From assembly GCF_003293695.1 (NCBI RefSeq), contig NZ_CP029556.1, positions 1,126,001 to 1,190,000 of the forward strand: DNA of 64,000 bases, read 5' to 3'. The notes below the pieces were generated by a model, which did not search any database, had not been told where the DNA came from, and was given only the letters and a program-made list of their open reading frames with translations. Of the stretch, positions 44,714 through 53,479 are shown in pieces (position 1 is the first letter of the stretch; the number at the start of each line of letters is the position of its first letter). Both the position numbers and the translations under genes were made by a program. The DNA is from Lysobacter oculi. GTDB lineage: Bacteria; Pseudomonadota; Gammaproteobacteria; Xanthomonadales; Xanthomonadaceae.

Positions 44714-45255
44714 GCGGGGCGCGGCGCTTCGGCGTTCCGGCACCCGACTACCGCAAGGTCGCGCTGATGTTCGCGCTGGTGCTGGCGACGATCGGCGTGG
44801 CGCTGGTCCTTGTCCTGCGCGATGGGAGCGCGGCACGTGCATGGCCGCACCTGCTGCTCGGCGCGCTCGTCAGCATCGGCCTGCTCGCGCTAGTGGTCGG
44901 GCGGCGGCGCGTGACGCTGGAAGGCGACACGCTGCGCATCGCCGCCGGCCTCAACAGCACGCGCGTGGCGGTGTCCGCGTTGGACCTAGGCCACGCGCGC
45001 ATCGTCCGGCTGGACGAACACCCGGAATACCGGCCCGGTACGAAAACCTTCGGCAGCGCGATGCCGGGCTACCAGGCCGGGCATTTCCGCCAGGGCGGCG
45101 GGCGCAAGGTGTTCGTGCTGCTGACCGAGCGCGACCGCGTGCTGGTGCTGCCCGAGCGCGACGGCCGCCTGCTGCTGCTCAGCCTGGACAACCCGCAATC
45201 GCTGCTCGACGCGCTGCAACGCGCCGCCGGGCCGGGGCCGCGCCGCATCGGTTAA
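44710..45255 (+). CDS. Two-helix membrane protein with PH-like domain
   Basis: 181 residues. Two membrane helices (KVALMFALVLATIGVALVLV and LLLGALVSIGLLALVVG) are followed by a beta-rich domain (VTLEGDTLRIAAGLNSTRVA, KVFVLLTERDRVLVLPERDG, LLLLSLDNPQSLLDALQRA) that reads like a bacterial PH domain. It overlaps the hydrolase gene by 4 bp. Function unknown. Confidence 0.7.
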   Translation: MSGARRFGVPAPDYRKVALMFALVLATIGVALVLVLRDGSAARAWPHLLLGALVSIGLLALVVGRRRVTLEGDTLRIAAGLNSTRVAVSALDLGHARIVRLDEHPEYRPGTKTFGSAMPGYQAGHFRQGGGRKVFVLLTERDRVLVLPERDGRLLLLSLDNPQSLLDALQRAAGPGPRRIG

Positions 45256-45258
45256 CCT
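45253..45258 (+). promoter_or_regulatory. Leaderless -10 box of the M15 peptidase gene
   Basis: TAACCT ends six bases before the ATG at 45265, overlapping the stop region of the PH-domain gene. No Shine-Dalgarno sequence is present. Confidence 0.45.
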
Positions 45259-45264
45259 CGCGCC

Positions 45265-46077
45265 ATGCTTCCGCGCCCGCGCCTGCTGCTCAACAGCGCC
45301 GACATCGAAACCTGGCCCGCCTGGCTGCTGCGTGCACGTGGCAACCACGACGCCCGCCTGCTGGCGACCTCGCGCTGGGTGCTGCGCCGCAAGTCCGATG
45401 GCCGCTATCTGGCCGCGCTCGATACACGCGGCGACACGGTGCCGATGATTCCCCGCCTCGCCCATGAACAAGGTCTGGGCGATGCGACGCGCTGGCACGC
45501 CCGGCGCACCTTCAGGCAAGCGCGTGCCAGCCACCCGCCCACCCTGCTGCCGATGCACGCGCTGGCGGCACGGCTGCAGCAGCTCGGGCTGGATGCCGAG
45601 GCTTATGCGGATGCGAGCGGCCTGTCGCTGGTCGCCGAACCCGACTGGCTGGCGCTGGCCGGCTTCGACCGTTGGCGCCGCCCGCTCTGGCTGCGCGAGG
45701 ACGCCGCCCGCGCGTGGATGCGGATGCAGGCGGCGGCGATGGCCGACGGCATCGTGCTGGAGGCGATTTCCGGCTACCGCAGCCACGCCTACCAGCTCGG
45801 CATCTTCGAGCGGAAGCGCACGCGCGGGCTGGAAGTCGACGAGATTTTGCAGGTCAACGCCGCGCCCGGCTTCTCCGAGCATCACTCCGGTTTGGCGCTC
45901 GACATCGGCACGCCCGGTGAACCGCCGGCGGAAGAAACCTTCGAAACCACCGCCGCGTTCGAGTGGCTCACGCATCACGCCGCCAGCCATGGTTTCCACA
46001 TGAGCTACGCGCGCGACAACCCGCACGGCATCGTCTACGAGCCGTGGCATTGGCGTTTCGATGCGGCGGCCGGCTAG
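45265..46077 (+). CDS. M15B (VanY-type) D-alanyl-D-alanine carboxypeptidase-family protein
   Basis: 270 residues without a signal peptide. The catalytic domain (about 155-268) has SGYRSHAYQ, the zinc pair in GFSEHHSGLALDIG (His and Asp) and EPWHWRF (Glu-x-x-His), all as in VanY. The N-terminal 150 residues are arginine-rich and unassigned. Absence of an export signal is odd for an enzyme whose relatives trim murein outside; a cytoplasmic role on recycled peptides is possible. Its TAG shares a CTAG with the opposite gene's stop. Confidence 0.82.
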   Translation: MLPRPRLLLNSADIETWPAWLLRARGNHDARLLATSRWVLRRKSDGRYLAALDTRGDTVPMIPRLAHEQGLGDATRWHARRTFRQARASHPPTLLPMHALAARLQQLGLDAEAYADASGLSLVAEPDWLALAGFDRWRRPLWLREDAARAWMRMQAAAMADGIVLEAISGYRSHAYQLGIFERKRTRGLEVDEILQVNAAPGFSEHHSGLALDIGTPGEPPAEETFETTAAFEWLTHHAASHGFHMSYARDNPHGIVYEPWHWRFDAAAG

Positions 46078-46760
46078 TCCTGCGAGCGTTTGACCGGCGT
46101 CTTCGCCGCGCTGCCCGCATCGGCGATACGCCACAGGTAGAAGCTGGCCTGGGTGCGGAACGGCGCCCACTTCGCGCTGCGGGCCAGCGCCTCGCGCGGA
46201 GTCGGCATCACCTCGAGCTTGTCGAGCACCTGGATGCCCTTGCGGATGCCGAGGTCGTCCACCGGCAGCACGTCGGGGCGGCCCAGCCGGAACATCAACA
46301 TCATCTCCACCGTCCAGCGCCCGATGCCGCGCACCGGCACCAGCGCGTCGATGATCGCCTGCTCGTCGAGCCACGGCAGCTGGGTCATCCGCGGGATTTC
46401 GCCGGCCGCCTCGCGCCGCGACAGGTCACGCAGCGCCAACGCCTTGTTGCCGGACACGCCGCAGGCACGCAGCGCGGTGTCATCGATGCGGCCCAGCGTA
46501 TCGGCATGCAGCCGGTCGCTGCCGATCGCCGCCTCTACCCGCCCGACAATCGTCGCCGCGGCCTTGCCGGACAGCTGCTGGTAAAGGATGGCGCGGGCCA
46601 GCGCGTCGGCGGGGTCGAAGCGGCCCCGCCACTGGCGCTGCGGGGCGATGGGACCGATGCGCTCGATCCAGCGCGCCAGCCTGCGGTCGCGCCGCGCCAG
46701 GTATTCGTCGGCGGCGGCCGTGTCGAAGCCGCGCGGATGCCGCGTCTTCAGCGCCGCCAT
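46074..46760 (-). CDS. DNA-3-methyladenine glycosylase II (AlkA-type, HhH-GPD)
   Basis: 228 residues. The helix-hairpin-helix is LVPVRGIGRWTVEMMLMF, followed by the Gly/Pro-Asp loop RPDVLPVDDLGIRKG with the catalytic Asp. YQQLSGKAAATIVGRV is the conserved early helix. No Fe-S cysteines follow, which separates it from Nth/MutY. It excises alkylated purines. The length fits the short AlkA form lacking the N-terminal domain. The start overlaps the DUF423 gene by 13 bp. Confidence 0.9.
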   Translation of the reverse strand: MAALKTRHPRGFDTAAADEYLARRDRRLARWIERIGPIAPQRQWRGRFDPADALARAILYQQLSGKAAATIVGRVEAAIGSDRLHADTLGRIDDTALRACGVSGNKALALRDLSRREAAGEIPRMTQLPWLDEQAIIDALVPVRGIGRWTVEMMLMFRLGRPDVLPVDDLGIRKGIQVLDKLEVMPTPREALARSAKWAPFRTQASFYLWRIADAGSAAKTPVKRSQD

Positions 46761-47134
46761 TGGCCGATCGCGTGCAGCAGCCAGCCCAGCATCATCAAGG
46801 TGCCGCCGAACGGCGCCAGCGTGGTCGGCGTGCCGGCCAGCGCCGCGCCGACCAGGCTGCCGGCAAACAGCAGCACGCCCGCGCCGATGGCCAGCAAGCC
46901 CCACCAGGCCCACCGGCGTACCGCCAGCGGTGCCAGGGCGGCCAGCGCCACGCCGTGCCCGAAGCCGAACACCGCCGCCTGCAGCAGCCAGTGCCGGGTC
47001 TGATCGCCGACCGCGGCGTGCGCGGCATAGGCGCCCAGCCCCACCGACAGCCCCGCCAGCAACGACCCGGCCGAAGCCAGCCAGAAACGCCGGTGCATCT
47101 GTCGCTCGTTCAAGCCGGTGTGGATCGGTGCCAT
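46748..47134 (-). CDS. DUF423 family membrane protein (YgdD-like)
   Basis: 128 residues with four membrane helices. The conserved GLSVGLGAYAAHA and the PFGGTLMMLGWLLHAIG end identify DUF423. E. coli YgdD is 131 residues. GGAG stands upstream of the ATG. The family has no assigned function. It overlaps the glycosylase gene, with which it is co-transcribed. Confidence 0.85.
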   Translation of the reverse strand: MAPIHTGLNERQMHRRFWLASAGSLLAGLSVGLGAYAAHAAVGDQTRHWLLQAAVFGFGHGVALAALAPLAVRRWAWWGLLAIGAGVLLFAGSLVGAALAGTPTTLAPFGGTLMMLGWLLHAIGQWRR

Positions 47135-47157
47135 CGCCGCGTTCTCCGCAAATGCGA

Positions 47158-47178
47158 ACGCCGCGGGTTGCGCGGCGT
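47158..47178 (-). terminator. Hairpin after the SRPBCC gene
   Basis: A perfect 8-bp stem, ACGCCGCG/CGCGGCGT, with a five-base loop, placed just past the stop of the 359-residue gene. The T tail is weak. Confidence 0.5.
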
Positions 47179-47203
47179 CCGGGGTGTCACCTGGCAGGTG
47201 GGC

Positions 47204-48283
47204 TTACTTGCCCTTGACCGGCCAGTAGATGTCGAAGCTGCCGTTCTCGGTGAAGGCCGGGCCGACGCCGCCGGTGTAGGCCTCGTACGGACGGTCGGTC
47301 ACTTCGTAGCCACGCACGGCGGACCAGGCGCGGACCGCGTTGCGCATCGCGTCGAGTTCGGCGAAATAGCCGGTGAACTTGCCGTGCGCCGCGCGGCGCT
47401 CCGGGTTCAGCGCGTACTTCACCGGGCCCTGCGTGGACACGGTCAGCGGCGAGGTCGCGGCACCGGTCGCGCCGGTCTTGCGCACCACCTGAACCACGTC
47501 GAAGTTGTAGGTCTCGCGGCCCAGTTCGTTGGTCGCGATGCGCACCGGGCCCACCGCTTCCAGGCCATTGGCGGCCATGGTGCGCTTGATCCATTCCTGG
47601 TTGGCGCCGATCGAAGCCTGGATGCTGGCGTCGTCACGCTTGACCGCACCCGAGGTCACGAACAGCACGTGCTCGGCCGGCAGCTGGGCCAGCTCGATGC
47701 CGGTCAGGCGACTGTTGGCGATGCCGTAATCCTGGTTGGGGATGCTCGACAGCAGGTTGGTCAGGCGCGACAGGCCGATCTTGATGTCTTCGCCCATGTA
47801 GCTGTTGACGTACAGGCCGGCGTAGCGGCCCAGCAGGTTGAAGCCGTAATCCACGTCGTAGCTCTGCTTGACCTCGACGTTGCGGTTGTTGCGGCCGGTC
47901 GGGATCAGGCTGATGGTCGAGCGCTTGTTGCTGCCGAAATCATCGTTCTCGATCGCGTAGGTCACCTTGGACTTCGGGGTGCTGTCGGTGATCGTCCACG
48001 AACCGCTGCCGATGCCGCGCTCCTTGGAGTCGTATTCCACCTTCGCGCCCTTGCCGGCTTCCGGGCCGGAGGTCTTGAGCTGGATCGCGGGGTCGCGGGC
48101 GGCCAGCGCGCTCCAGTCACGGAAGCGACCGAAACCGTTGACCACGTCGTACACGATGGTCTGCTTGCGGTTGGTCTCGATCTTCTCGGACACGTGGCGG
48201 CTGGACGGCAGCACGATGCCGACGACCAGCAACAGCGCGGCGACGATCGCCAGGGAAATCAGGAGCTCGATCAAACGGGTCAT
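47204..48283 (-). CDS. Membrane-anchored SRPBCC/polyketide-cyclase-like protein
   Basis: 359 residues. A single N-terminal helix (LIELLISLAIVAALLLVVGIVLP) leads into an SRPBCC-type region: VNGFGRFRDWSALAARDPAI, KVEYDSKERGIGSGSWTITD, and a second half ending ENGSFDIYWPVKG. The fold binds hydrophobic ligands in relatives. I chose the ATG at 48283 because GGAG lies nine bases upstream; an in-frame ATG at 48298 is less likely. No operon partner; function unknown. Confidence 0.75.
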   Translation of the reverse strand: MTRLIELLISLAIVAALLLVVGIVLPSSRHVSEKIETNRKQTIVYDVVNGFGRFRDWSALAARDPAIQLKTSGPEAGKGAKVEYDSKERGIGSGSWTITDSTPKSKVTYAIENDDFGSNKRSTISLIPTGRNNRNVEVKQSYDVDYGFNLLGRYAGLYVNSYMGEDIKIGLSRLTNLLSSIPNQDYGIANSRLTGIELAQLPAEHVLFVTSGAVKRDDASIQASIGANQEWIKRTMAANGLEAVGPVRIATNELGRETYNFDVVQVVRKTGATGAATSPLTVSTQGPVKYALNPERRAAHGKFTGYFAELDAMRNAVRAWSAVRGYEVTDRPYEAYTGGVGPAFTENGSFDIYWPVKGK

Positions 48284-48468
48284 TCGGAAGTTCTCCAAGG
48301 CGGCCGGAGGCCGTCGCGGGGTCGCGGATTCGCAATGCTAACAAAGACCGGGCGCGCTACGCGAGACGGGGCACCGAATATCTGCGACCCCTGCCCGTGT
48401 ATGAACGGCCCGGCGCACAGGGGCCGGATGCAGGACGGCGGGCCGCTGCGCCCGTCATCCCCCCACCT

Positions 48469-49110
48469 TCACACCAGTTGCAGCTCGAACGCCTTCAGCA
48501 CGGCGCGGGTACGGTCGCGTACGCCGAGCTTGCTGAGGATGCTGGACACGTGGTTCTTGATGGTGCCCTCGGCCACGCCCAGCGAGTTGGCGATCTCCTT
48601 GTTGGAGAAGCCGCCGGACATCAGCCGCAGGATTTCGGTCTCGCGGTCGGTCAGCGGATCGGGCCGGTCCAGGCTGACGAAGGCGTTCTGCATGTGTTCC
48701 AGCCCCGACAGCAGGCGCTGGGTCACCGCCGGCTGGACCAGCGAACCGCCCCCGGCCACGGTCTGGATCGCGCCGACCAGCTGCTCCAGCGAGACATCCT
48801 TGAGCATGTAGCCGCGCGCACCGGCCTTGAGCCCGGCCAGCACCAGCTGGTCGTCGTCGAAGGTGGTGAGGATGATGGTCGGTGGCAGCTGCTGGCTGCG
48901 CGAAAGCGCCTGCAGGGCTTCGAGGCCCGACATCACCGGCATCCGCATGTCCATCAGGACCACGTCGGGCGCGACTTCGGGGATGCGCGCGACCGCCTCG
49001 CGGCCGTCGGAGGCCTCGGCCACCACTTCGATGTTTTCGGCCAGCGCCAGCAGGGAGCGGATGCCCTGCCGGACCAGCGTCTGGTCGTCCACCAGGAATA
49101 CCCGGATCAT
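48469..49110 (-). CDS. NarL/LuxR-family response regulator
   Basis: 213 residues. Receiver domain with VDD (Asp8, Asp9), phosphoacceptor Asp54 in VVLMDMRMPVMSG, Thr in ILTTFDDD and Lys in YMLKD; the C-terminal LuxR HTH reads DRETEILRLMSGGFSNKEIA then GVAEGTIKNHVSSILSKLGV. It is overlapped by 4 bp by the sensor kinase gene upstream, its obvious partner. The LiaR/DesR-like subgroup often handles envelope or membrane-fluidity stress, but the signal cannot be read from sequence. Confidence 0.95.
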   Translation of the reverse strand: MIRVFLVDDQTLVRQGIRSLLALAENIEVVAEASDGREAVARIPEVAPDVVLMDMRMPVMSGLEALQALSRSQQLPPTIILTTFDDDQLVLAGLKAGARGYMLKDVSLEQLVGAIQTVAGGGSLVQPAVTQRLLSGLEHMQNAFVSLDRPDPLTDRETEILRLMSGGFSNKEIANSLGVAEGTIKNHVSSILSKLGVRDRTRAVLKAFELQLV

Positions 49111-50318
49111 GTCGTTCCTCCCACGGTGTGCTGCAGCGCGACCGGCTGCGTGATGGTGCCTTCCAGCGGCAGCCGCAGCTGCACGGTGAATCCATGGCCC
49201 GGCGCGGTATCGACCAGCACGCTGCCCTGGTAGTGGCGCAGCCGTTCGCTGAGGCCGCGCAGCCCGTTGCCGGGTGACAGCTGCTCGGCGCCACGGCCAT
49301 CGTCGCGGGCGTCCACCAGCAGCATCCCGGCATCGCGCCAGAGCTGGATGCGCAGCTTGGACGCGCCGGAATGGCGCACCGCATTGGTGATGATTTCCTG
49401 CACCGCGCGCAACAGCACGTGGGCGCGTTCGGGATCCACGAGCACCAGGTCGTCCGGCACCTGCATCTCGATGTCCATGTTCGGCACGTTCTCGGCCAGC
49501 GGCTTGAGCGCACTGGCGAGATGCAGCGCGGCGGAGTCCTCGCGCATCTGGCTGACCGCCTCGCGGACGTCGGTCAGCAGCAGCTTGGCCAGCGTGTGCG
49601 CCTGGCGGACATGGCCGGCGGCCTTGCCCTCGGTCAGGTGACCGGCCACTTCAAGGTTCAGGCTGAGCGCGGTGAGGTGATGGCCGAGCAGATCGTGCAG
49701 CTCGCGCGAGATGCGGGTGCGCTCGTTGACGCGCACGCTTTCGGCCAGCAGGGCGCGGGTGGCGCGGAGTTCGGCGTTGAGGCGGCGCTGCTCCTCGCGC
49801 GCCTCGGTCTGCTGCCGGGCCACCAGCCCGGTGATGAAGCTGAAGGCGCAGAAGCCCACGTAGATCATCGATTGCAGCAGGGCCGAGGGCCAGTCGAAGC
49901 CCTGGAACATCACCAGGATCGGCGCGATGGCGGCCTGGCTGAGCGCCAGGAGACCGATGCCCCACGGCAGCGGCAGGGTCCACGGCAGGACCGTCGCCGC
50001 CACCACCATCAGGATGCCGCCCAGCCCGCTGCCGCTGAAATGGCTGACCGCCACCGAGCAGGCCAGCAGAAGCATCATCAGGAAGTAATCGGTGACACCG
50101 CGCCGATGCGGCCGGCCCATCCGGAGCGTCAGCCCGAAGTACAGCGCCCCGAAGGCGATATAGGCCAGCCAGCCCCACGGCCCGATGCTCGGCACCGACG
50201 AAGCGCCATCGCCCCGGTTCAGCACGAAGGTCGTGTACAGCAGCGGCGCGCCCACCATGGCCCAGGTGAACAGGCCGGCGTAACGCAACAGGCGGGTATG
50301 GGAGATGCTGCTGAACAT
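49107..50318 (-). CDS. HisKA_3 sensor histidine kinase
   Basis: 403 residues. Six hydrophobic helices in the first 170 residues form an integral-membrane sensor with short loops, as in DesK. His208 in ISRELHDLLGHHLTALSLNL is the phosphorylation site, and DARDDGRGAEQLSPGNGLRG carries the ATP-binding G1/G2 boxes; the N box is VQEIITNAVRHSGA. I use the ATG at 50318: TAAGAT lies just upstream with five bases between, and an earlier ATG at 50342 would extend past it. Confidence 0.93.
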   Translation of the reverse strand: MFSSISHTRLLRYAGLFTWAMVGAPLLYTTFVLNRGDGASSVPSIGPWGWLAYIAFGALYFGLTLRMGRPHRRGVTDYFLMMLLLACSVAVSHFSGSGLGGILMVVAATVLPWTLPLPWGIGLLALSQAAIAPILVMFQGFDWPSALLQSMIYVGFCAFSFITGLVARQQTEAREEQRRLNAELRATRALLAESVRVNERTRISRELHDLLGHHLTALSLNLEVAGHLTEGKAAGHVRQAHTLAKLLLTDVREAVSQMREDSAALHLASALKPLAENVPNMDIEMQVPDDLVLVDPERAHVLLRAVQEIITNAVRHSGASKLRIQLWRDAGMLLVDARDDGRGAEQLSPGNGLRGLSERLRHYQGSVLVDTAPGHGFTVQLRLPLEGTITQPVALQHTVGGTT

Positions 50319-50323
50319 GCCGC

Positions 50324-50329
50324 ATCTTA
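50324..50329 (-). promoter_or_regulatory. Near-leaderless -10 box of the sensor kinase operon
   Basis: TAAGAT on the minus strand ends five bases before the ATG at 50318. There is no ribosome site. Confidence 0.4.
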
Positions 50330-50441
50330 GCCGCGGGTCCACGCGCCCCGCCCCGCCCGGAAGTCATGCCCGTGCCGGCGGGCCATGCGATAATGCGCGC
50401 ATCGCCGCCTGCCAAAGGCGAACCCCCGAACGGAGTCAGGA

Positions 50442-51038
50442 ATGTCGATTGTCGTCCGCGACGTGCGTGAGCACGAGCTGGATTCCGTCCTTGCCCTCAA
50501 CAACGCCTCCGGCCCCGGCATCCTGCCCCTAGACGCCGCGCGCCTGCGCTGTTTCTTCGACACCGCCGAATACTTCCGCGTCGCCGAGCACGACGGCAAC
50601 CTGGCCGGCGTCCTGATGGCCTTCGGGGCCGGTTCCGCGCACGACAGCGGCAATTTCCACTGGTTCCGCGAGCGTTACCCCGACTTCCTCTACATCGACC
50701 GCATCGCCGTGGCCAGCCGCCGCCGCGGCGGTGGCGTGGGCCGCGCGCTGTATGCCGATGTGCAGGGTTACGCCGAAGCGCGCACCCCGGAACTTGCCTG
50801 TGAGGTGTTCATGCAGGAAGGCAGCGATCCCGCGCTGCTCTTCCACGGCAGCTTCGGCTTCCACGAGGTCGGCCAGCACATCCAGGCCGACGGCACCCGC
50901 GCCTGCATGTTGATGAAGCCGCTGTGCAGCCACGCGTGGATCCGCGACACCTACGGCGATGCCCTGCCCGAAGTGCCCTGGCTCACCCGGCCGCGCACGC
51001 TGCGCACCCCACAGCGCCCGACCGGAACCTGCGCGTGA
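50442..51038 (+). CDS. GNAT-family acetyltransferase
   Basis: 198 residues. The acetyl-CoA site is IDRIAVASRRRGGGVGRALY (RxxGxG), preceded by beta-strands with FRVAEHDGNLAGVLMAF and followed by CEVFMQEGSDPALLFHGSFGFHEVG. This resembles the COG3818 group. GGAGTCAGG stands before the ATG. The C-terminal 40 residues are extra and lie upstream of minC; its TGA overlaps the minC GTG, so minC translation is coupled to it. Substrate unknown. Confidence 0.85.
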   Translation: MSIVVRDVREHELDSVLALNNASGPGILPLDAARLRCFFDTAEYFRVAEHDGNLAGVLMAFGAGSAHDSGNFHWFRERYPDFLYIDRIAVASRRRGGGVGRALYADVQGYAEARTPELACEVFMQEGSDPALLFHGSFGFHEVGQHIQADGTRACMLMKPLCSHAWIRDTYGDALPEVPWLTRPRTLRTPQRPTGTCA

Positions 51039-51817
51039 GCTCGATCCCCAATTACGAACCCGCCGGTGAGCTGAAGATCGGCCAGGTCGGCATCGCCAAC
51101 CTGCGCATCCGCGTCCTCGACATCCCGGCGCTGGCCGAGGAGATGCGCCAGCGCGTCGCCCGCGCGCCGAAGATGTTCGCGCGTGGTGCCGTCATCATCG
51201 ATTTCGGCGGGCTGGCCCAGTTGCCGAGTGCGGCGGATGCCCGCGCGCTGATCGACGCCCTGCGCGAGGCCGGCGCCCTGCCGGTGGCGCTGGCCTACGG
51301 CAGCAGCGAAAACGATGCGCTGGCCGCCGAACTGGGCCTGCCGCTGCTGGCCAAGTTCCGCGCCCAGTACGAGCGCGCCGGCGAGTCCGAAGCCGACATC
51401 GCGCCGCCCCCGCGTCCCCGCGCCGCAGCCGCCGCGCCTGAACCCGCCAAGTCCGCAGCGGCAGCCGCCGCGCCCCGCGCCGACGGCGAACCGGGCCTGA
51501 TGCAGGTGGCTTCGGTGCGCTCCGGCCAGCAGCTCTACGCCGAACAGCGCGATCTCACGGTGGTCGGCACGGTCGGCGCCGGCGCCGAGGTCATCGCCGA
51601 CGGCTCCATCCACATCTACGGCGCCCTGCGCGGCCGCGCGCTGGCCGGCGCCCAGGGCATGGAGAACGCGCGGATCTTCTGCCGCGAATTCCACGCCGAA
51701 CTCGTCGCCATCGCCGGCACCTACATGGTCGCCGACGATTTTCCCCGCGATCTGGTCGGCAAGGCCGTGCAGATCCGCCTTGAAAAAGGCAAGCTCGACA
51801 TCTCGGCGCTCGATTGA
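51035..51817 (+). CDS. minC: Septum-site determining protein MinC
   Basis: 260 residues. It inhibits FtsZ polymerisation away from midcell. The N-terminal FtsZ-binding domain (about 1-115, LRIRVLDIPALAEEMRQRVA) is joined by an Ala/Pro-rich linker to the C-terminal beta-helix (GTVGAGAEVIADGSIHIYGA, then LRGRALAGA) that dimerises and binds MinD. It starts with GTG at 51035 inside GTGA, overlapping the acetyltransferase stop. Confidence 0.96.
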   Translation: MSSIPNYEPAGELKIGQVGIANLRIRVLDIPALAEEMRQRVARAPKMFARGAVIIDFGGLAQLPSAADARALIDALREAGALPVALAYGSSENDALAAELGLPLLAKFRAQYERAGESEADIAPPPRPRAAAAAPEPAKSAAAAAAPRADGEPGLMQVASVRSGQQLYAEQRDLTVVGTVGAGAEVIADGSIHIYGALRGRALAGAQGMENARIFCREFHAELVAIAGTYMVADDFPRDLVGKAVQIRLEKGKLDISALD

Positions 51818-51847
51818 CGCGCCCCGCCCCACGTAAGGAGAGAACCC

Positions 51848-52657
51848 TTGGCTGAAATCATCGTCGTCACATCCGGGAAAGGCGGGGTCGGCAAGACCAC
51901 CACCAGCGCCAGCATCGCCACCGGCCTCGCGCGCCGGGGCAAGAAGGTCGCCGTGATCGACTTCGACGTCGGCCTGCGTAACCTCGACCTGATCATGGGC
52001 TGCGAGCGCCGCGTGGTGTACGACTTCGTCAACGTGGTGAACGGCGAGGCTTCGCTCAAGCAGGCGTTGATCAAGGACAAGCGCTTCGACACGCTGCACG
52101 TGCTGGCCGCCTCGCAGACGCGCGACAAGGATGCGCTGACCAAGGAAGGCGTCGAGAAGGTGCTGACCGACCTGGCCGCCGAAGGCTTCGACTACATCGT
52201 CGCCGACTCACCGGCCGGCATCGAGAAGGGCGCCTTCCTCGCCATGTACTTCGCCGACAAGGCGGTGGTGGTGGTGAACCCGGAAGTGTCCTCGGTGCGC
52301 GACTCCGACCGCATCCTCGGCCTGCTCGCGTCCAAGACCAAGAAGGCGGAGGAAGGCGGCCGCGTGCAGGAATACCTGCTGCTGACCCGCTACAGCCCGT
52401 CGCGCGTCGAACGCGGCGAGATGCTGTCGGTCACCGACGTCGAGGAAGTGCTGGGCCTGAAGGCGATCGGCGTGATCCCCGAATCCACCGACGTGCTCAA
52501 CGCCTCCAACAAGGGCGAGCCGGTCATCCTCGAAACCAACTCCGACGCCGCCGCCGCCTATGACGACGCGGTCGCCCGGCTGATGGGTGAAGAGCGCCCG
52601 ATGCGCTTCACCGCGGTCGAGAAGAAGGGTTTCTTCGCCAAGATGTTCGGGGGTTGA
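51848..52657 (+). CDS. minD: Septum-site determining ATPase MinD
   Basis: 269 residues. Deviant Walker A VTSGKGGVGKTT (residues 7-18), Walker B region DYIVADSPAGIE, and the C-terminal amphipathic membrane-targeting helix KKGFFAKMFGG. It starts with TTG at 51848, supported by AAGGAG eight bases upstream and by the alignment of AEIIVVTSGKGG with other MinD N-termini. The rare start codon may lower MinD relative to MinC. minE follows after 3 bp. Confidence 0.98.
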   Translation: MAEIIVVTSGKGGVGKTTTSASIATGLARRGKKVAVIDFDVGLRNLDLIMGCERRVVYDFVNVVNGEASLKQALIKDKRFDTLHVLAASQTRDKDALTKEGVEKVLTDLAAEGFDYIVADSPAGIEKGAFLAMYFADKAVVVVNPEVSSVRDSDRILGLLASKTKKAEEGGRVQEYLLLTRYSPSRVERGEMLSVTDVEEVLGLKAIGVIPESTDVLNASNKGEPVILETNSDAAAAYDDAVARLMGEERPMRFTAVEKKGFFAKMFGG

Positions 52658-52660
52658 GGC

Positions 52661-52933
52661 ATGGGCATCTTTGATCTTTTCAAGCCGAAGAAGGACACCG
52701 CGTCCGAGGCCAAGGGGCGCCTGCAGTTCATCATCGCGCAGCAGCGCGACGACCGGAATCCGCGCCACGACATCGACATCCCGCCGGAGTTCAAGGTGGA
52801 GCTGATGGCGCTGATCCAGAAGCACTTCCACATCCCCGACAGCGCGATCTCGGTGACCAAGGAAAAGCACGGCGAATACGACGTGCTGGACATCTCCATC
52901 GAGCTCCCCGACGCCAAGCCCGCGCAGGACTGA
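52661..52933 (+). CDS. minE: Cell division topological specificity factor MinE
   Basis: 90 residues. The N-terminal membrane-targeting MGIFDLFKPKK, the anti-MinCD segment AKGRLQFIIAQQRDDRNPRH and the C-terminal dimer strand AISVTKEKHGEYDVLDISIE are all standard. It completes the minCDE operon that sets up pole-to-pole oscillation. Confidence 0.98.
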   Translation: MGIFDLFKPKKDTASEAKGRLQFIIAQQRDDRNPRHDIDIPPEFKVELMALIQKHFHIPDSAISVTKEKHGEYDVLDISIELPDAKPAQD

Positions 52934-52969
52934 GCCACGCGCCGGCACCATGCGTGCCGGCCTGACGGG

Positions 52970-53470
52970 ATGGACGACGCACCGACCGTGCCGGAGGTGA
53001 TGCGCATGGTCGATGTCGGCTTCGACGCCGCATCGGCCCTGTTGGCGCGTCATGGCCTGAACCTGCATCGCGTTGCCGATGGCGAGGCGATTCCCGGCAG
53101 CTACTGGGGCGAGACCGAAGCCGGCATCATCGGCCACGACGTCTACGCCCGCGACGACACGCCGGTGCATTCGCTGCTGCACGAGGCCGGCCATCTCATC
53201 GTGTTGCCGCCCGAACGGCGTGCCGCCGTGCATACCGACGCCACCGATTCCATCGACGAGGAAAACGCGGTCTGCGTGCTGCAGTCGCTGATGGCCGACG
53301 AGATTCCCGGCTACGGCAGCGACCGGCTGTTCGCCGACATGGATGCCTGGGGCTACACCTTCCGCCTCGGCAGTGCGCGGGCCTATGTCGAGCGGGATGC
53401 GGTTGATGCGTGGGACTGGCTGGCCGCGCGCGGATTCATCGACGACGAACGCCGCCTGCGCCTGCCCTGA
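52970..53470 (+). CDS. Small HEXXH-motif protein of unknown function
   Basis: 166 residues, no signal peptide. SLLHEAGHLIVLPPERRAAV has a zinc-protease-type HEAGH, and a downstream SIDEENAVCVLQSLMADEIP could supply the third ligand (Glu). The early YWGETEAGIIGHDVYARDDT is also conserved-looking. It lies 36 bp after minE on the same strand and may be co-transcribed. It is comparable in size to minimal gluzincin-like proteins such as the IrrE/ImmA family, but I cannot place it firmly. Confidence 0.75.
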   Translation: MDDAPTVPEVMRMVDVGFDAASALLARHGLNLHRVADGEAIPGSYWGETEAGIIGHDVYARDDTPVHSLLHEAGHLIVLPPERRAAVHTDATDSIDEENAVCVLQSLMADEIPGYGSDRLFADMDAWGYTFRLGSARAYVERDAVDAWDWLAARGFIDDERRLRLP

Positions 53471-53479
53471 CCCGCGCGA

